A stretch of 64,000 bases of DNA from Yoonia sp034652275. Its GTDB lineage: Bacteria > Pseudomonadota > Alphaproteobacteria > Rhodobacterales > Rhodobacteraceae. Below are positions 42,329 through 51,069 of this stretch, one piece after another (positions within the stretch are counted from its first letter, which is position 1; every line of letters begins with the position of its first letter). The notes under the pieces are model-generated. The model saw nothing but the letters and a program-made list of their open reading frames with translations. It made no database searches and had not been told where the DNA came from. The DNA lies in the NCBI RefSeq assembly GCF_034652275.1, contig NZ_JAXIWG010000002.1, positions 1 through 64,000 on the forward strand, given 5' to 3'. Made by a program: the position numbers and the translations under genes.

Positions 42329-43162
42329 TCATTCGGCATAGGTGACGGCGCGTTGCAGCGTCGCAAAGAAGGCATCCAGCAACATGCCCACGAAACCGAT
42401 CATCAGGATCGAGAAGATGACCGAGGTCAGATCGAGGTTGTTCCATTCGTTCCAAACGTAGTAGCCAATGCCTGTCCCCCCCACGAGCATCTCGGCCGCG
42501 ACGATGACCAGCCATGCGATGCCGATGGAAATTCGCATACCTGTCAGGATGGTGGGTGCTGCGGCAGGCAGGATCACGGTGAAGGCGGTGCGCAGGGCAC
42601 CCAGTTCATGCGTGCGCGCGACATTGACCCAGTCCTGCCGGACCCCGGCCACGCCAAAGGCCGTATTCAGCAGCATCGGCCAGATCGAACAGATAAAGAT
42701 CACAAAAACCGCGCTGGCATTGGCATCCTGGATAATGAACAGCGCGAGCGGCATCCACGCCAGCGGCGAAATCGGGCGCAGCACCTGAATGAACGGGTTG
42801 AGCGCCTTGTAAGCCACCGGCGACATGCCGATCAGAAAACCCAAGGGTAGCGCGACCAGCACAGCCAGCCCGAACCCCGACAGCACACGGCCAATCGAAT
42901 AGGCCAGCTGTATACCGATCCCCTTGTCGTTGGGACCGGCATCGTAGAACGGGTCGCTTAGCTGTTCCCATGCCTTGGCGAACACATCGCTGGGTGGCGG
43001 GACAGCCGCGCGTTGCTGGCCGACCCCCATCAGGATGTCATATTCGGTCAGGGCCTCGCCCAGGACCTGCCGCGTGACCGACGCCTCCCACGCGCCGAGA
43101 AAGACTACCAGCAACACGGTGGACAGGATCGCGGCGCGCGCGTTCAGGGACAGGGTCTTCAT
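42329..43162 (-). CDS. ABC transporter permease, nitrate/cyanate type (NrtB/CynB-like)
   Basis: 277 residues with about six membrane segments. The EAA-loop region lies in ALRTAFTVILPAAAPTILTG, followed by GIAWLVIVAAEML, typical of NrtB/SsuC-type permeases. An additional periplasmic stretch (residues ~35-70, VGQQRAAVPPPSDVFAKAW) follows TM1. Its start is 3 bases after the stop of the binding-protein gene, indicating tight coupling. It forms the inner-membrane channel for the cyanate/nitrate system. Confidence 0.92.
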   Translation of the reverse strand: MKTLSLNARAAILSTVLLVVFLGAWEASVTRQVLGEALTEYDILMGVGQQRAAVPPPSDVFAKAWEQLSDPFYDAGPNDKGIGIQLAYSIGRVLSGFGLAVLVALPLGFLIGMSPVAYKALNPFIQVLRPISPLAWMPLALFIIQDANASAVFVIFICSIWPMLLNTAFGVAGVRQDWVNVARTHELGALRTAFTVILPAAAPTILTGMRISIGIAWLVIVAAEMLVGGTGIGYYVWNEWNNLDLTSVIFSILMIGFVGMLLDAFFATLQRAVTYAE

Positions 43163-43165
43163 CCA

Positions 43166-44542
43166 TCAACCCCGCTTGATCGCGAAGCTGTCGACGTAAG
43201 CCTCGGGCTGGTCGGGATCAAAGGTCTTGCCCATGATCATGTGTGATTTGTAATCCACCTCGGGCGCGTCATAGCCCAGATCGGTCATCACCTTGCGCGC
43301 ATCAGAGGCCAGATAGACCTGTTCGGCAATCGCCTTGTAATCGACATCGCCCTCGATATAGCCCCAGCGCTTCATCTGGGTCAGAATCCAGACGCCCATC
43401 GACTGCCACGGGAACGGATCGAAATCGATCCGGTCGGGCACGCGCTGCACATTGCCCAGACCATCGGCATAAGTGCCGGTCAGCACCTGCTGGATCACTT
43501 CGACCGGCTGGTTGAGGTAGTTTGTCGGCGCGATCGCCGCCGAAATCTCGACCCGGTTGTCGGGGTTCGATGCATATTGCGTGGCGTCAATGATAGACTT
43601 CAGCAGCGCGCCATAGGTGTTGGGCATGTCGATGGCAAACTGGCGCGGCGCGGCAAAGGCGCAGCATGGATGGCCGTCCCAGATGTCCTTGGTCAGCATA
43701 TGGATGAAACCGATGCCTTCCCATACGGCACGCTGGTTGAACGGGTCAGGCGACAGATAGCCGTCAAGGTTGCCCGCCCGCAGGTTGGCGACCATTTCCG
43801 GCGGCGGCACCACGCGGATCTGGATATCCTGATCGGGGTCCAGCCCGTGTTCGGCCACGTAATAGCGCAGCAGGAAGTTGTGCATCGAATATTCGAAGGG
43901 CACGCCAAAGGTCATGCCTTTCCACTGCTGCGGATCGCGCTTGTCCAGATGTTCGTTGGACAGCACGATGGCCTGTCCGTTGATGTTTTCGACCGCTGGC
44001 ATGATGTAAGGCGTCGGCGTGGACCCAGCGCCCAGCGTCATCGCCAAAGGCATAGGCGTCAGCATGTGGCTGGCATCATATTCGCCCGACAGTGACATGT
44101 CGCGCGCCACGGCCCAGCCTGCGGTTTTCACGACTTCGACGTTCAGGCCATAGCGGGCGTAGAACCCCATCGGTTCAGCCATGATGATCGGGGTGGCACA
44201 GGTGATGGCAACGAAACCCACCCGCAGATCTGGCTTTTCGGGGGGGCCGAGTTCGTCGAGGATCATCGCCTTGGCCTGATCCATCGGGAACACCGAGGCG
44301 AGTGCCGCGGCGAAAGCCCCGCCGCCCAGCATGCCCATCATCGACCGGCGGCTGATGTCGTTATGTCCGAAAACCGAACGCACAATCGCGCTTTCAACCG
44401 CGCGTTCCAGCATGGCATCGCTGGTCATCGGTGCTTCAATCGCGGCCTTCGCATCCGCCGCGCAGGTGTCACATCCGCATCCCGCGCCGTGTCTCAAATC
44501 GGTCTTGTGGGAAAACGGGTTTCCAAGGCTTTTATTCGTCAT
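43166..44542 (-). CDS. ABC transporter substrate-binding protein, nitrate/cyanate type (NrtA/CynA-like), Tat-exported
   Basis: 458 residues. The Tat motif SRRSMMG lies unusually far in (about residue 65) followed by GMLGGGAFAAALASVF, so a ~60-residue extension precedes it. The extension carries CGCDTC, a compact Cys cluster not expected in this family. The mature domain begins LRVGFVAITCATPIIMAEP and includes LTPMPLAMTLG and KRDPQQWKGMTFGVPFEYSMH, as in NrtA-type receptors. It is the first gene of the operon ending in cyanase, so cyanate (or nitrate/nitrite) is the likely ligand. GAGGGA precedes ATG 44542. Confidence 0.9.
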   Translation of the reverse strand: MTNKSLGNPFSHKTDLRHGAGCGCDTCAADAKAAIEAPMTSDAMLERAVESAIVRSVFGHNDISRRSMMGMLGGGAFAAALASVFPMDQAKAMILDELGPPEKPDLRVGFVAITCATPIIMAEPMGFYARYGLNVEVVKTAGWAVARDMSLSGEYDASHMLTPMPLAMTLGAGSTPTPYIMPAVENINGQAIVLSNEHLDKRDPQQWKGMTFGVPFEYSMHNFLLRYYVAEHGLDPDQDIQIRVVPPPEMVANLRAGNLDGYLSPDPFNQRAVWEGIGFIHMLTKDIWDGHPCCAFAAPRQFAIDMPNTYGALLKSIIDATQYASNPDNRVEISAAIAPTNYLNQPVEVIQQVLTGTYADGLGNVQRVPDRIDFDPFPWQSMGVWILTQMKRWGYIEGDVDYKAIAEQVYLASDARKVMTDLGYDAPEVDYKSHMIMGKTFDPDQPEAYVDSFAIKRG

Positions 44543-44563
44543 GGTGTCCCTCTTTGTCTAAAA

Positions 44564-44588
44564 TCGTATCGTCTTGAGACAACGATAC
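44564..44588. promoter_or_regulatory. Inverted repeat near the cyanate-operon start
   Basis: GTATCGT (44566-44572) and ACGATAC (44582-44588) form an inverted repeat with 9-base spacing, 20-45 bases upstream of the binding-protein start. It shares TCGTA/ATCGT half-sites with the palindromes at 44687-44718, so it may bind the same regulator. Confidence 0.5.
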
Positions 44589-44686
44589 CGATGCTGCCGC
44601 GCAGCGATAATGCACGCGGCTGAAATTCCACATTTCATAAAATATAATTAAATCAGTATCTTGATTAACGAACTAACCCGAAACGG

Positions 44687-44718
44687 TTACGAAAATTCGT
44701 AAATTACGAAATATCGTA
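44687..44718. promoter_or_regulatory. Two tandem operator-like palindromes in the cyn/regulator intergenic region
   Basis: TTACGAAAATTCGTAA (44687-44702, 7-base arms) and TACGAAATATCGTA (44705-44718, 5-base arms) both fit TACGA-N4-TCGTA. They are centred 17 bases apart, 40-70 bases before the regulator start at 44756, in an AT-rich stretch. They look like binding sites of a dimeric regulator, probably the divergent PAS/Fis protein acting on its own gene and the cyanate operon. Confidence 0.65.
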
Positions 44719-44755
44719 TTGCCATCGACGCATCCGCTCCTGCAGTGTCGCGGAT

Positions 44756-46612
44756 ATGGATATACCCGTGCTGACGCTTGATTCTATGCTTGAGGCTGTG
44801 CCGCATGCCGCCTTGGTGCTGGACACCGAACGCGACGTTGTGGTCGCGGCCAACCAGCTTGCCGCGCGCTTGTTCGCACGGACCCACCACCCCAGCTTTC
44901 GCTTTGCGCCGCATATCGCCGCCAATTTCGCAGGCTTTGTCGTGTTTCTGGACGAGGTGGCGCATCGCGGCCGCGCATGGCGGCGGGATATCCCGTTGCA
45001 GGACAGCGACCTGCTGCCGCTGTCCTGCGAACTGCGGGGCACGCTGATCGGTCAGGGGGCGCATATGGTGATGCTGACCCTGATCGACCTGAACGAGATG
45101 TCCCGCCACGACCAGATCGCCGAGGCCGGCGAGGTGCAGCGCCTTGGCCTGTTGGAATGGCAACGCGCGCAGGCGTTTTTCAGCGAACTCGAACGCCAGA
45201 ACCAACTGATCCTGAATGCCGCGGGCGAAGGCATCTATGGCGTCAATGCCGATGGCAAGACCACCTTCGTGAACCGCGCCGCCCGCGAAATGCTGGGCTG
45301 GAGCGCGCAAGACCTGCTGGGCCGCGATATCCATTCGATGATCCACCACCATCATCTGAGCGGTGAAATCTATCCCGCCCATGATTGCCCGATCTACCAG
45401 TCGTTCCGCTATGAACAGGTCAACCGGATCGAGGATGAAGTGTTTTGGCGCAAAGACGGCAAGCCGATCCGCGTCGAATATGTCTCGACCCCGATCTATG
45501 ACCAGAACGTGCTGGCGGGGGCGGTGGTGATCTTTCGCGACATCACCGAACGCAAGGAAAACGAAAGCAAGCTGCGCAACGCGATGGAACAGGTGCAGGC
45601 CCTGCGCGAACAGCTGGAACAGGAAAACGCCTATCTGCAGGAAACCATCGCCACCGAACGGGCGCATCATGAAATCATCGGCAGCTCGCCCGCTATTCTG
45701 CAACTGCTCTCCAAGATCGACCTTGTCGCGCGGACCGAAGCCTCGGTGCTGATCTCGGGCGAGGCGGGCACTGGAAAGGCGCTTGTCGCCTCTGCCATCC
45801 ACAAGGGCAGCGCGCGGCGCAGGCGGTCGCTGATCCATTTCAAATGCAGCGCAATCACCACCGACGCGATCGAGGCGGAACTGTTCGGCCAGATGCGCGG
45901 TGCCTTTCCGGGGGCGTTGCGGGACAAGCCGGGGGTGCTGGAACTGGCACATAACGGCACGCTGTTTCTGGATGATGTGGATGAATTGCCGCTGAACCTG
46001 CAAGGGCGGCTGTTGCATGCTTTGCAGGAACGCACGGTCACGCGATTGGGCGACACCCGCGCGCGCGAAACCGATCTGCGCGTCATCGCCGCCAGCCGCC
46101 GCAATCTGGAAACACTGGCCCGACGGGGCCGGTTTCGCGAGGAACTGCTGATGTTCCTCAACGTGTTTCCGATCACCTGCCTGCCCCTGCGCGACCGGCG
46201 CGAGGATATCCCCGCCCTTGCCACACATTTCCTGAAACTGTCCTGCAAAAGGCTGAACATCAAACTGCCGATGATATCCAAGCTCTCGATGGACAAGCTG
46301 GTCGCTTATGACTGGCCCGGCAATGTGCGCGAATTGCAGAACGTGATGGACCGCGGCAGCATCATTTCGACTGGCGGTAAGTTGCAGATCGACCTTGCCA
46401 TCGCCCCTCCGCAGGGTGCGACTGCGGAACTGACCGTCCTGTCAGAGGCGCAGATGGAAACCGCGCAGCGCAACAACCTGATTTCAGCCCTGCGACGCAC
46501 CGGCGGCAAGGTTGCTGGCGAAGACGGGGCGGCGCAGTTGTTGGGCATCCAGCCCACCACCATGTATTCGCGGATCAAGAAAATGCAGATCAGCGCCGAT
46601 GAATGGCGCTAG
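44756..46612 (+). CDS. PAS-AAA+-Fis transcriptional regulator with degenerate sigma-54 activator motifs
   Basis: 618 residues. N-terminal PAS-like sensor (about 8-45), a second PAS (150-265, NAAGEGIYGVNADGKTTFVN ... FRDITERKENE), a short coiled coil, an AAA+ domain (300-530) and a C-terminal Fis helix-turn-helix (GEDGAAQLLGIQPTTMYSRI). Walker A is GEAGTGKA. Motifs needed for sigma-54 contact and hydrolysis are altered: GAFPGA for GAFTGA, LFLDDVDEL for LFLDEIGEL, and FLNVFPI for RLNVFPI (a finger Arg lost). It is divergent from the cyanate operon and presumably controls it, perhaps not through sigma-54. The ribosome binding site before ATG 44756 is weak. Confidence 0.92.
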   Translation: MDIPVLTLDSMLEAVPHAALVLDTERDVVVAANQLAARLFARTHHPSFRFAPHIAANFAGFVVFLDEVAHRGRAWRRDIPLQDSDLLPLSCELRGTLIGQGAHMVMLTLIDLNEMSRHDQIAEAGEVQRLGLLEWQRAQAFFSELERQNQLILNAAGEGIYGVNADGKTTFVNRAAREMLGWSAQDLLGRDIHSMIHHHHLSGEIYPAHDCPIYQSFRYEQVNRIEDEVFWRKDGKPIRVEYVSTPIYDQNVLAGAVVIFRDITERKENESKLRNAMEQVQALREQLEQENAYLQETIATERAHHEIIGSSPAILQLLSKIDLVARTEASVLISGEAGTGKALVASAIHKGSARRRRSLIHFKCSAITTDAIEAELFGQMRGAFPGALRDKPGVLELAHNGTLFLDDVDELPLNLQGRLLHALQERTVTRLGDTRARETDLRVIAASRRNLETLARRGRFREELLMFLNVFPITCLPLRDRREDIPALATHFLKLSCKRLNIKLPMISKLSMDKLVAYDWPGNVRELQNVMDRGSIISTGGKLQIDLAIAPPQGATAELTVLSEAQMETAQRNNLISALRRTGGKVAGEDGAAQLLGIQPTTMYSRIKKMQISADEWR

Positions 46613-46641
46613 TCAGGTCACGCGAAGGACCAGTACCGCCG

Positions 46642-47823
46642 TCAATTGCTGTTCAGCAAGAACTGCGACAGGACAGGGCTGCAGGCAGCCCCCAAGGCGC
46701 GCGCGTCACTGCCGATGCTGCCACTTTCGATCACTGGCAGGATCAGACCGCGCGTATCTTCCATCTCGATGGCGCGGCGGACCTTCCTGACCAGTTCTTC
46801 GCGGATCACTGGCGGAAAGGCCCCGTCGATGACGATAGCCTCGAAATCGATGACCGCGCAGGTGGACAGGCTCGCCTTTGCCAGCTCCCGCGCGGTCTGG
46901 TCCAACCATGGCGTTACATGGTCGGCCAGATCGGTCCAGCTTTGCGGATCGTTCCACAGCGCGACAGGATTGTGCCCCGCCTGCCGCAAACGGGCCTCCA
47001 GCGTGTGGATCGACGCTGTGTCGACCAGTTGGCGGCTTTCGCCGTTCGGCCCGACGCTGCGCAAGGACCCCAGCGCACCCGCATTGCCCAGCCGCCCTTC
47101 GTAGACCGAATTGTTCAGCACGATGCCGCCGCCGACAAAGGCGCCGACGAAGAAATAGGCATAGTCGCGAAACTGCTTGCCGCGCCCGTAAAGATGTTCG
47201 GCCTGACAGCCCGCCGTCGCATCATTGATGACAAAGACAGGCAGGTCGGTAAACCGCGCCATCTCCGTGGTGAAATCGATGTTCTTCCAGGATTGGAACT
47301 CTGCCGCGTTTGGCCCTGTCAGGTCGTGCCAGTTCCACAGGTCGAACGGAGCCGCGATGCCGATGCCACATATCCGCGCCAATTCAGCATCGCTGAGGTC
47401 GCGGGCCGCAGCGGCGAGCCCTGCCTGCACAAAGCCGAACACTTCTCGCGGCAGCGGATGGGTATAGGTCACCTGACGGTGCAGCCGGATACCGCCGGTG
47501 AAATCTGTCAGCAGGAAATTTGCGGACCGCCGACCGATCTTGATTCCGATGGAATAGACGCCATCCTTGTCGAGCATCATGGGAATGGACGGTTTGCCGA
47601 CTTTGCCCCGCAAGGGTTTGCCACGGGTCAACAGCCCGTCCGATTCCAGTTTGCGCAGAATCGCCGAAATCGTCGGCGGCGACAGGTTCGACAGGCGCGC
47701 AAGGTCCGGTGCAGGCAATGATCCGTGCCGCTGCAGCAAGGACAGCAGCAGCCGCTCGTTATGATCGCGGACACCTTTCTGGCTCAGCCCTGCGCTGAGC
47801 GATCTGACCAAACCGTCCTCCAT
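46642..47823 (-). CDS. ROK-family transcriptional regulator (FrcR-like)
   Basis: 393 residues from ATG 47823 (an in-frame GTG at 47838 is possible). The N-terminal winged helix-turn-helix includes LPAPDLARLSNLSPPTISAILRKLE. The ROK kinase-fold domain follows, with INDATAGCQAEHLYG and FVGAFVGGGIVLNN. The usual ROK zinc-binding Cys cluster is not evident. It is divergent from the frcBCA-like sugar transporter, an arrangement matching FrcR of rhizobia, and would repress it until the sugar binds (inference). Tandem AT-rich repeats lie between the genes. Confidence 0.88.
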   Translation of the reverse strand: MEDGLVRSLSAGLSQKGVRDHNERLLLSLLQRHGSLPAPDLARLSNLSPPTISAILRKLESDGLLTRGKPLRGKVGKPSIPMMLDKDGVYSIGIKIGRRSANFLLTDFTGGIRLHRQVTYTHPLPREVFGFVQAGLAAAARDLSDAELARICGIGIAAPFDLWNWHDLTGPNAAEFQSWKNIDFTTEMARFTDLPVFVINDATAGCQAEHLYGRGKQFRDYAYFFVGAFVGGGIVLNNSVYEGRLGNAGALGSLRSVGPNGESRQLVDTASIHTLEARLRQAGHNPVALWNDPQSWTDLADHVTPWLDQTARELAKASLSTCAVIDFEAIVIDGAFPPVIREELVRKVRRAIEMEDTRGLILPVIESGSIGSDARALGAACSPVLSQFLLNSN

Positions 47824-47872
47824 GCGACATACCCCCACCCGTCATTCCGGCTCTACTTAGCGCCCTTCGATA

Positions 47873-47895
47873 AATTAATAAAGTTAATTAATAAA
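47873..47895. promoter_or_regulatory. Tandem direct repeats upstream of the sugar transporter operon
   Basis: AATTAATAAA occurs twice (47873-47882 and 47886-47895), 13 bases apart, in the 171-base region between the ROK regulator and frcB. Such A/T-rich repeats are typical of ROK-regulator operators, so this is the likely binding site. A TTGACA at 47896-47901 directly downstream could serve as a -35 element for frcB. Confidence 0.6.
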
Positions 47896-47994
47896 TTGAC
47901 AGGCGTTCGCGAATCGCCTCTTTTACGGTCAGTCGGCGAAGGTTCGGCCTGCGCAGCAGGCAGGCACCCGGCCCTATATTTCTGGGAGGAAATC

Positions 47995-49014
47995 ATGAAA
48001 AAACTGCTTATCTCGACGGCGCTTGTCGCCATCACCACTGTCGCTGCCACATCGGCGCAGGCGCAGGACGTCTCTGCCTGTCTGATCACCAAGACAGACA
48101 CGAACCCGTTCTTCGTGAAAATGCGCGAAGGCGCCGAAGCCGCCGCCGCCGAAGCAGGCATCACCTTGCGGTCCTATGCCGGCCGCGTTGATGGCGACCA
48201 TGAAACGCAGGTTGCCGCGATCGAGACCTGCATCGCCGATGGCGCATCCGGTATCCTGATCACTGCGTCGGACACATCGTCCATCGTTGGTGCCGTCACG
48301 CAGGCCCGTGATGCCGGTCTGCTGGTCATCGCGCTTGATACGCCGCTGGAGCCCATTGACGCCGCCAATGCCACCTTTGCCACCGACAACTTTCTGGCGG
48401 GCGAGTTGATCGGCCAGTGGGCTGCCGCCTCGCTTGGTGACGCGGCTGCCGATGCACGCATCGCGATGCTTGATCTTGCCGTGAGCCAGCCATCGGTGGA
48501 CGTGCTGCGCAACCAGGGCTTCCTGCAAGGGTTCGGCATCGAACTGGGCGATCCCAACCGGATCGGCGATGAGGACGACTCGCGCATTGTCGGCAACGAC
48601 GTGACCGCAGGCAACGAAGAAGGCGGTCGCCGCGCGATGGAAAACCTGTTGGCCATCGATCCGATGATCAACGTGGTCTACACGATCAACGAACCCGCCG
48701 CTGCCGGTGCTTATGAGGCGCTGCGCGCCATCGGCCGTGAAAACGACGTGCTGATCGTGTCGGTCGACGGTGGCTGCCCCGGTGTGCAAAACGTCGCTGA
48801 CGGCGTGATCGGTGCAACATCGCAGCAGTATCCGCTGCGCATGGCGGCACTCGGGATCGAGGCGATTGCCGCCTTCGCTGCCGACGGCACGCTGCCTGAA
48901 AACACCCCCGGCAAGGATTTCTTTGACACCGGCGTCGCCCTTGTCACGGGTGCCCCTGTCGATGGTGTCGAAAGCATCGACGTCGCCGAAGGCCAAGAGC
49001 TGTGCTGGGGCTAA
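47995..49014 (+). CDS. frcB: Sugar ABC transporter periplasmic binding protein (FrcB-like)
   Basis: 339 residues from ATG 47995 (GGGAGGA 5 bases upstream), giving a clean signal peptide MKKLLISTALVAITTVAATSAQA. The mature protein opens with VSACLITKTDTNPFFVKM, typical of the periplasmic sugar-binding type 1 (RbsB-like) fold, and contains LDTPLEPIDAANATFATDN and VSVDGGCPGVQ. Overall pattern and gene order (ROK regulator, B, C, A) match the rhizobial fructose/mannose/ribose system Frc. The exact sugar is inferred. Confidence 0.9.
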   Translation: MKKLLISTALVAITTVAATSAQAQDVSACLITKTDTNPFFVKMREGAEAAAAEAGITLRSYAGRVDGDHETQVAAIETCIADGASGILITASDTSSIVGAVTQARDAGLLVIALDTPLEPIDAANATFATDNFLAGELIGQWAAASLGDAAADARIAMLDLAVSQPSVDVLRNQGFLQGFGIELGDPNRIGDEDDSRIVGNDVTAGNEEGGRRAMENLLAIDPMINVVYTINEPAAAGAYEALRAIGRENDVLIVSVDGGCPGVQNVADGVIGATSQQYPLRMAALGIEAIAAFAADGTLPENTPGKDFFDTGVALVTGAPVDGVESIDVAEGQELCWG

Positions 49015-49035
49015 ACATCTGACACGACCCACCAC

Positions 49036-49063
49036 AAGGGGCGGAGAAATTCCGCCCCTTTTT
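49036..49063 (+). terminator. Attenuating terminator between frcB and frcC
   Basis: AAGGGGCGGA (49036-49045) and TCCGCCCCTT (49051-49060) form a 10-bp stem with a 5-base loop and T-run. Located inside the operon, it would end most transcripts after the binding-protein gene and let some continue to the permease, giving the excess of binding protein usual in ABC systems. Confidence 0.85.
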
Positions 49064-49111
49064 CCAACCCCGCGCTAGACTGCGGGGATCACGACCGCAG
49101 GGAGGCACGCC

Positions 49112-50200
49112 ATGTCCAGCAAGAATGATGATTTTGAAGCCGTGGTGAAATCCGGCAATACTGGGACAGTCGCGGCCTTTGCCCCCGCACGCAAAGGCGC
49201 GCTGGCGCAGATCCAGCATATGCTACATCTGCAACCCGCGCTGGTGCCGCTGTTCGTGCTGGCCATGTCGATCGTGACCTTCGGGCTGCTTTTGGGCACC
49301 AAGTTCTTTTCGCCCTTCGCGCTGACGCTGATCCTGCAACAGGTGCAGATCGTCGGCATCGTCGCCGCCGCGCAAAGCCTTGTGATCCTGACCGCGGGCA
49401 TCGACCTCAGCGTCGGCGCGATCGCTGTGCTGTCCAGCGTCATCATGGGACAATTCACCTTCCGCTACGGTCTGCCGGTCGAGGTCGCCGTGCTGTGCGG
49501 CCTCATCTTCGGCACCGCCATCGGCACGCTGAACGGCTGGCTGGTCGCAGTGATGAAGCTGCCGCCGTTCATTGTCACACTCGGGATGTGGCAGATCGTG
49601 CTGGCGGCCAATTTCCTCTATTCGCGCAATGAAACCATCCGCGCGCAGGATATCGAAAGCGAGGCGTCGCTGCTGCAATTCCTTGGCACGACCTTCAAGG
49701 TCGGCGCGAACGAGGCGGGTCAGGGCGGTGCCACCTTTACCTATGGCGTGATCGCCATGGTGCTGATTTTCATGGTGCTGGCCTATATGCTGCGGCACAC
49801 GGCATGGGGGCGGCATATCTATGCCGTGGGCGATGACCCTGACGCGGCACAGCTGTCGGGCGTCAACGTGCGCGCCACGATCATTTCGGTCTATGCGCTG
49901 ACCGGCTTTATCTGCGCCATCGCAGGCTGGGCGCTGATCGGGCGGATCGGCAGCGTCAGCCCGACATCGGGGCAGCTCTTGAATATCGAAAGCATCACCG
50001 CCGTGGTGATCGGCGGCATCAGCCTATTCGGCGGGCGCGGGTCGATCCTTGGCACGTTCTTTGGCGCGCTGATCGTGGGTGTTTTCACCCTCGGGCTGCG
50101 GCTGGCGGGCGCGGATGCGCAATGGACCTTCCTGCTGATCGGCGTGCTGATCATCGCGGCGGTCGCTGTGGACCAATGGATCAGAAAGGTATCGGGCTGA
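49112..50200 (+). CDS. frcC: Sugar ABC transporter permease (FrcC-like)
   Basis: 362 residues with about nine to ten membrane segments after a 45-residue cytoplasmic start. The RbsC/FrcC-family signature AAAQSLVILTAGIDLSVGAI is present, with FIVTLGMWQIVLAANFLYSR and VVIGGISLFGGRGSILGTF as later family motifs. It forms the inner-membrane channel, energised by FrcA. GGGAGG precedes ATG 49112. The stop overlaps the next start by one base. Confidence 0.93.
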   Translation: MSSKNDDFEAVVKSGNTGTVAAFAPARKGALAQIQHMLHLQPALVPLFVLAMSIVTFGLLLGTKFFSPFALTLILQQVQIVGIVAAAQSLVILTAGIDLSVGAIAVLSSVIMGQFTFRYGLPVEVAVLCGLIFGTAIGTLNGWLVAVMKLPPFIVTLGMWQIVLAANFLYSRNETIRAQDIESEASLLQFLGTTFKVGANEAGQGGATFTYGVIAMVLIFMVLAYMLRHTAWGRHIYAVGDDPDAAQLSGVNVRATIISVYALTGFICAIAGWALIGRIGSVSPTSGQLLNIESITAVVIGGISLFGGRGSILGTFFGALIVGVFTLGLRLAGADAQWTFLLIGVLIIAAVAVDQWIRKVSG

Positions 50201-50967
50201 TGGAACCCATTCTTCAGGGGCGCGGGCTGGTCAAGCGTTATGGCCGTGTAACCGCGCTGGACCACTGCGATTTCGACCTCTATCCGAGCGAGATTCTGGC
50301 CGTGATCGGCGACAATGGCGCAGGTAAATCTTCGCTCATCAAGGCGATGTCCGGTGCCGTCATCCCCGATGAAGGCGAGGTGCTGCTGGAAGGGCGCAAG
50401 GTCAAGTTCACCTCGCCCACCGACGCGCGTAAGGAAGGGATCGAGACGGTCTATCAGACCCTTGCGATGTCGCCCGCTTTGTCGATTGCCGACAACATGT
50501 TCATGGGCCGCGAATTGCGCAAACCGGGGATCATGGGCAAGGTGTTCCGCCAGCTTGACCGGCCAAGGATGGAACGGCTCGCCCGCGAAAAGCTGACCGA
50601 ACTGGGGCTGATGACGATCCAGAACATCAATCAGGCGGTGGAAACGCTGTCTGGCGGCCAGCGGCAGGGCGTCGCCGTGGCGCGGGCGGCGGCCTTCGGG
50701 TCCAAGGTCATCATTCTGGACGAACCCACCGCCGCGCTGGGCGTGAAGGAATCGCGCAAGGTGCTGGAACTGATCCTTGACGTGCGCTCGCGCGGCATCC
50801 CGATCATCCTGATCAGCCACAACATGCCGCATGTGTTCGAGGTGGCGGACCGCATCCACATCCACCGTCTTGGCAAGCGGCTTTGCGTCATCAAGCCAAG
50901 CGATTACACGATGTCGGATGCCGTGGCGTTCATGACCGGCGCGCGCGAGCCTGTCCCGGTCTCTTGA
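50200..50967 (+). CDS. frcA: Sugar ABC transporter ATP-binding protein (FrcA-like)
   Basis: 255 residues: a single ABC cassette, as in FrcA, not the double cassette of RbsA/AraG. Walker A GDNGAGKSS, signature LSGGQRQGVAVARA, Walker B VIILDEPTAALG and the H-loop LISHNM. ATG 50200 overlaps the frcC stop (TGATG), so translation is coupled. The frcK-like kinase gene found next to rhizobial frcBCA is absent here. Confidence 0.93.
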   Translation: MEPILQGRGLVKRYGRVTALDHCDFDLYPSEILAVIGDNGAGKSSLIKAMSGAVIPDEGEVLLEGRKVKFTSPTDARKEGIETVYQTLAMSPALSIADNMFMGRELRKPGIMGKVFRQLDRPRMERLAREKLTELGLMTIQNINQAVETLSGGQRQGVAVARAAAFGSKVIILDEPTAALGVKESRKVLELILDVRSRGIPIILISHNMPHVFEVADRIHIHRLGKRLCVIKPSDYTMSDAVAFMTGAREPVPVS

Positions 50968-51069
50968 CCGGGGCGGTCCGGCGGGTGGTGATCTGCACAA
51001 ACCAGCCGGATCGGAATGCCAAACCGGGCTTCAGCCCACAGAGTGTCATCATCGACCCGCGGGACAGGC

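Noticed and set aside
44543..44755. Possible sigma-54 (-24/-12) promoter for the cyanate operon
   Set aside because: GG and GC dinucleotides are present but none has the required 10-base spacing in context; no convincing element was found.
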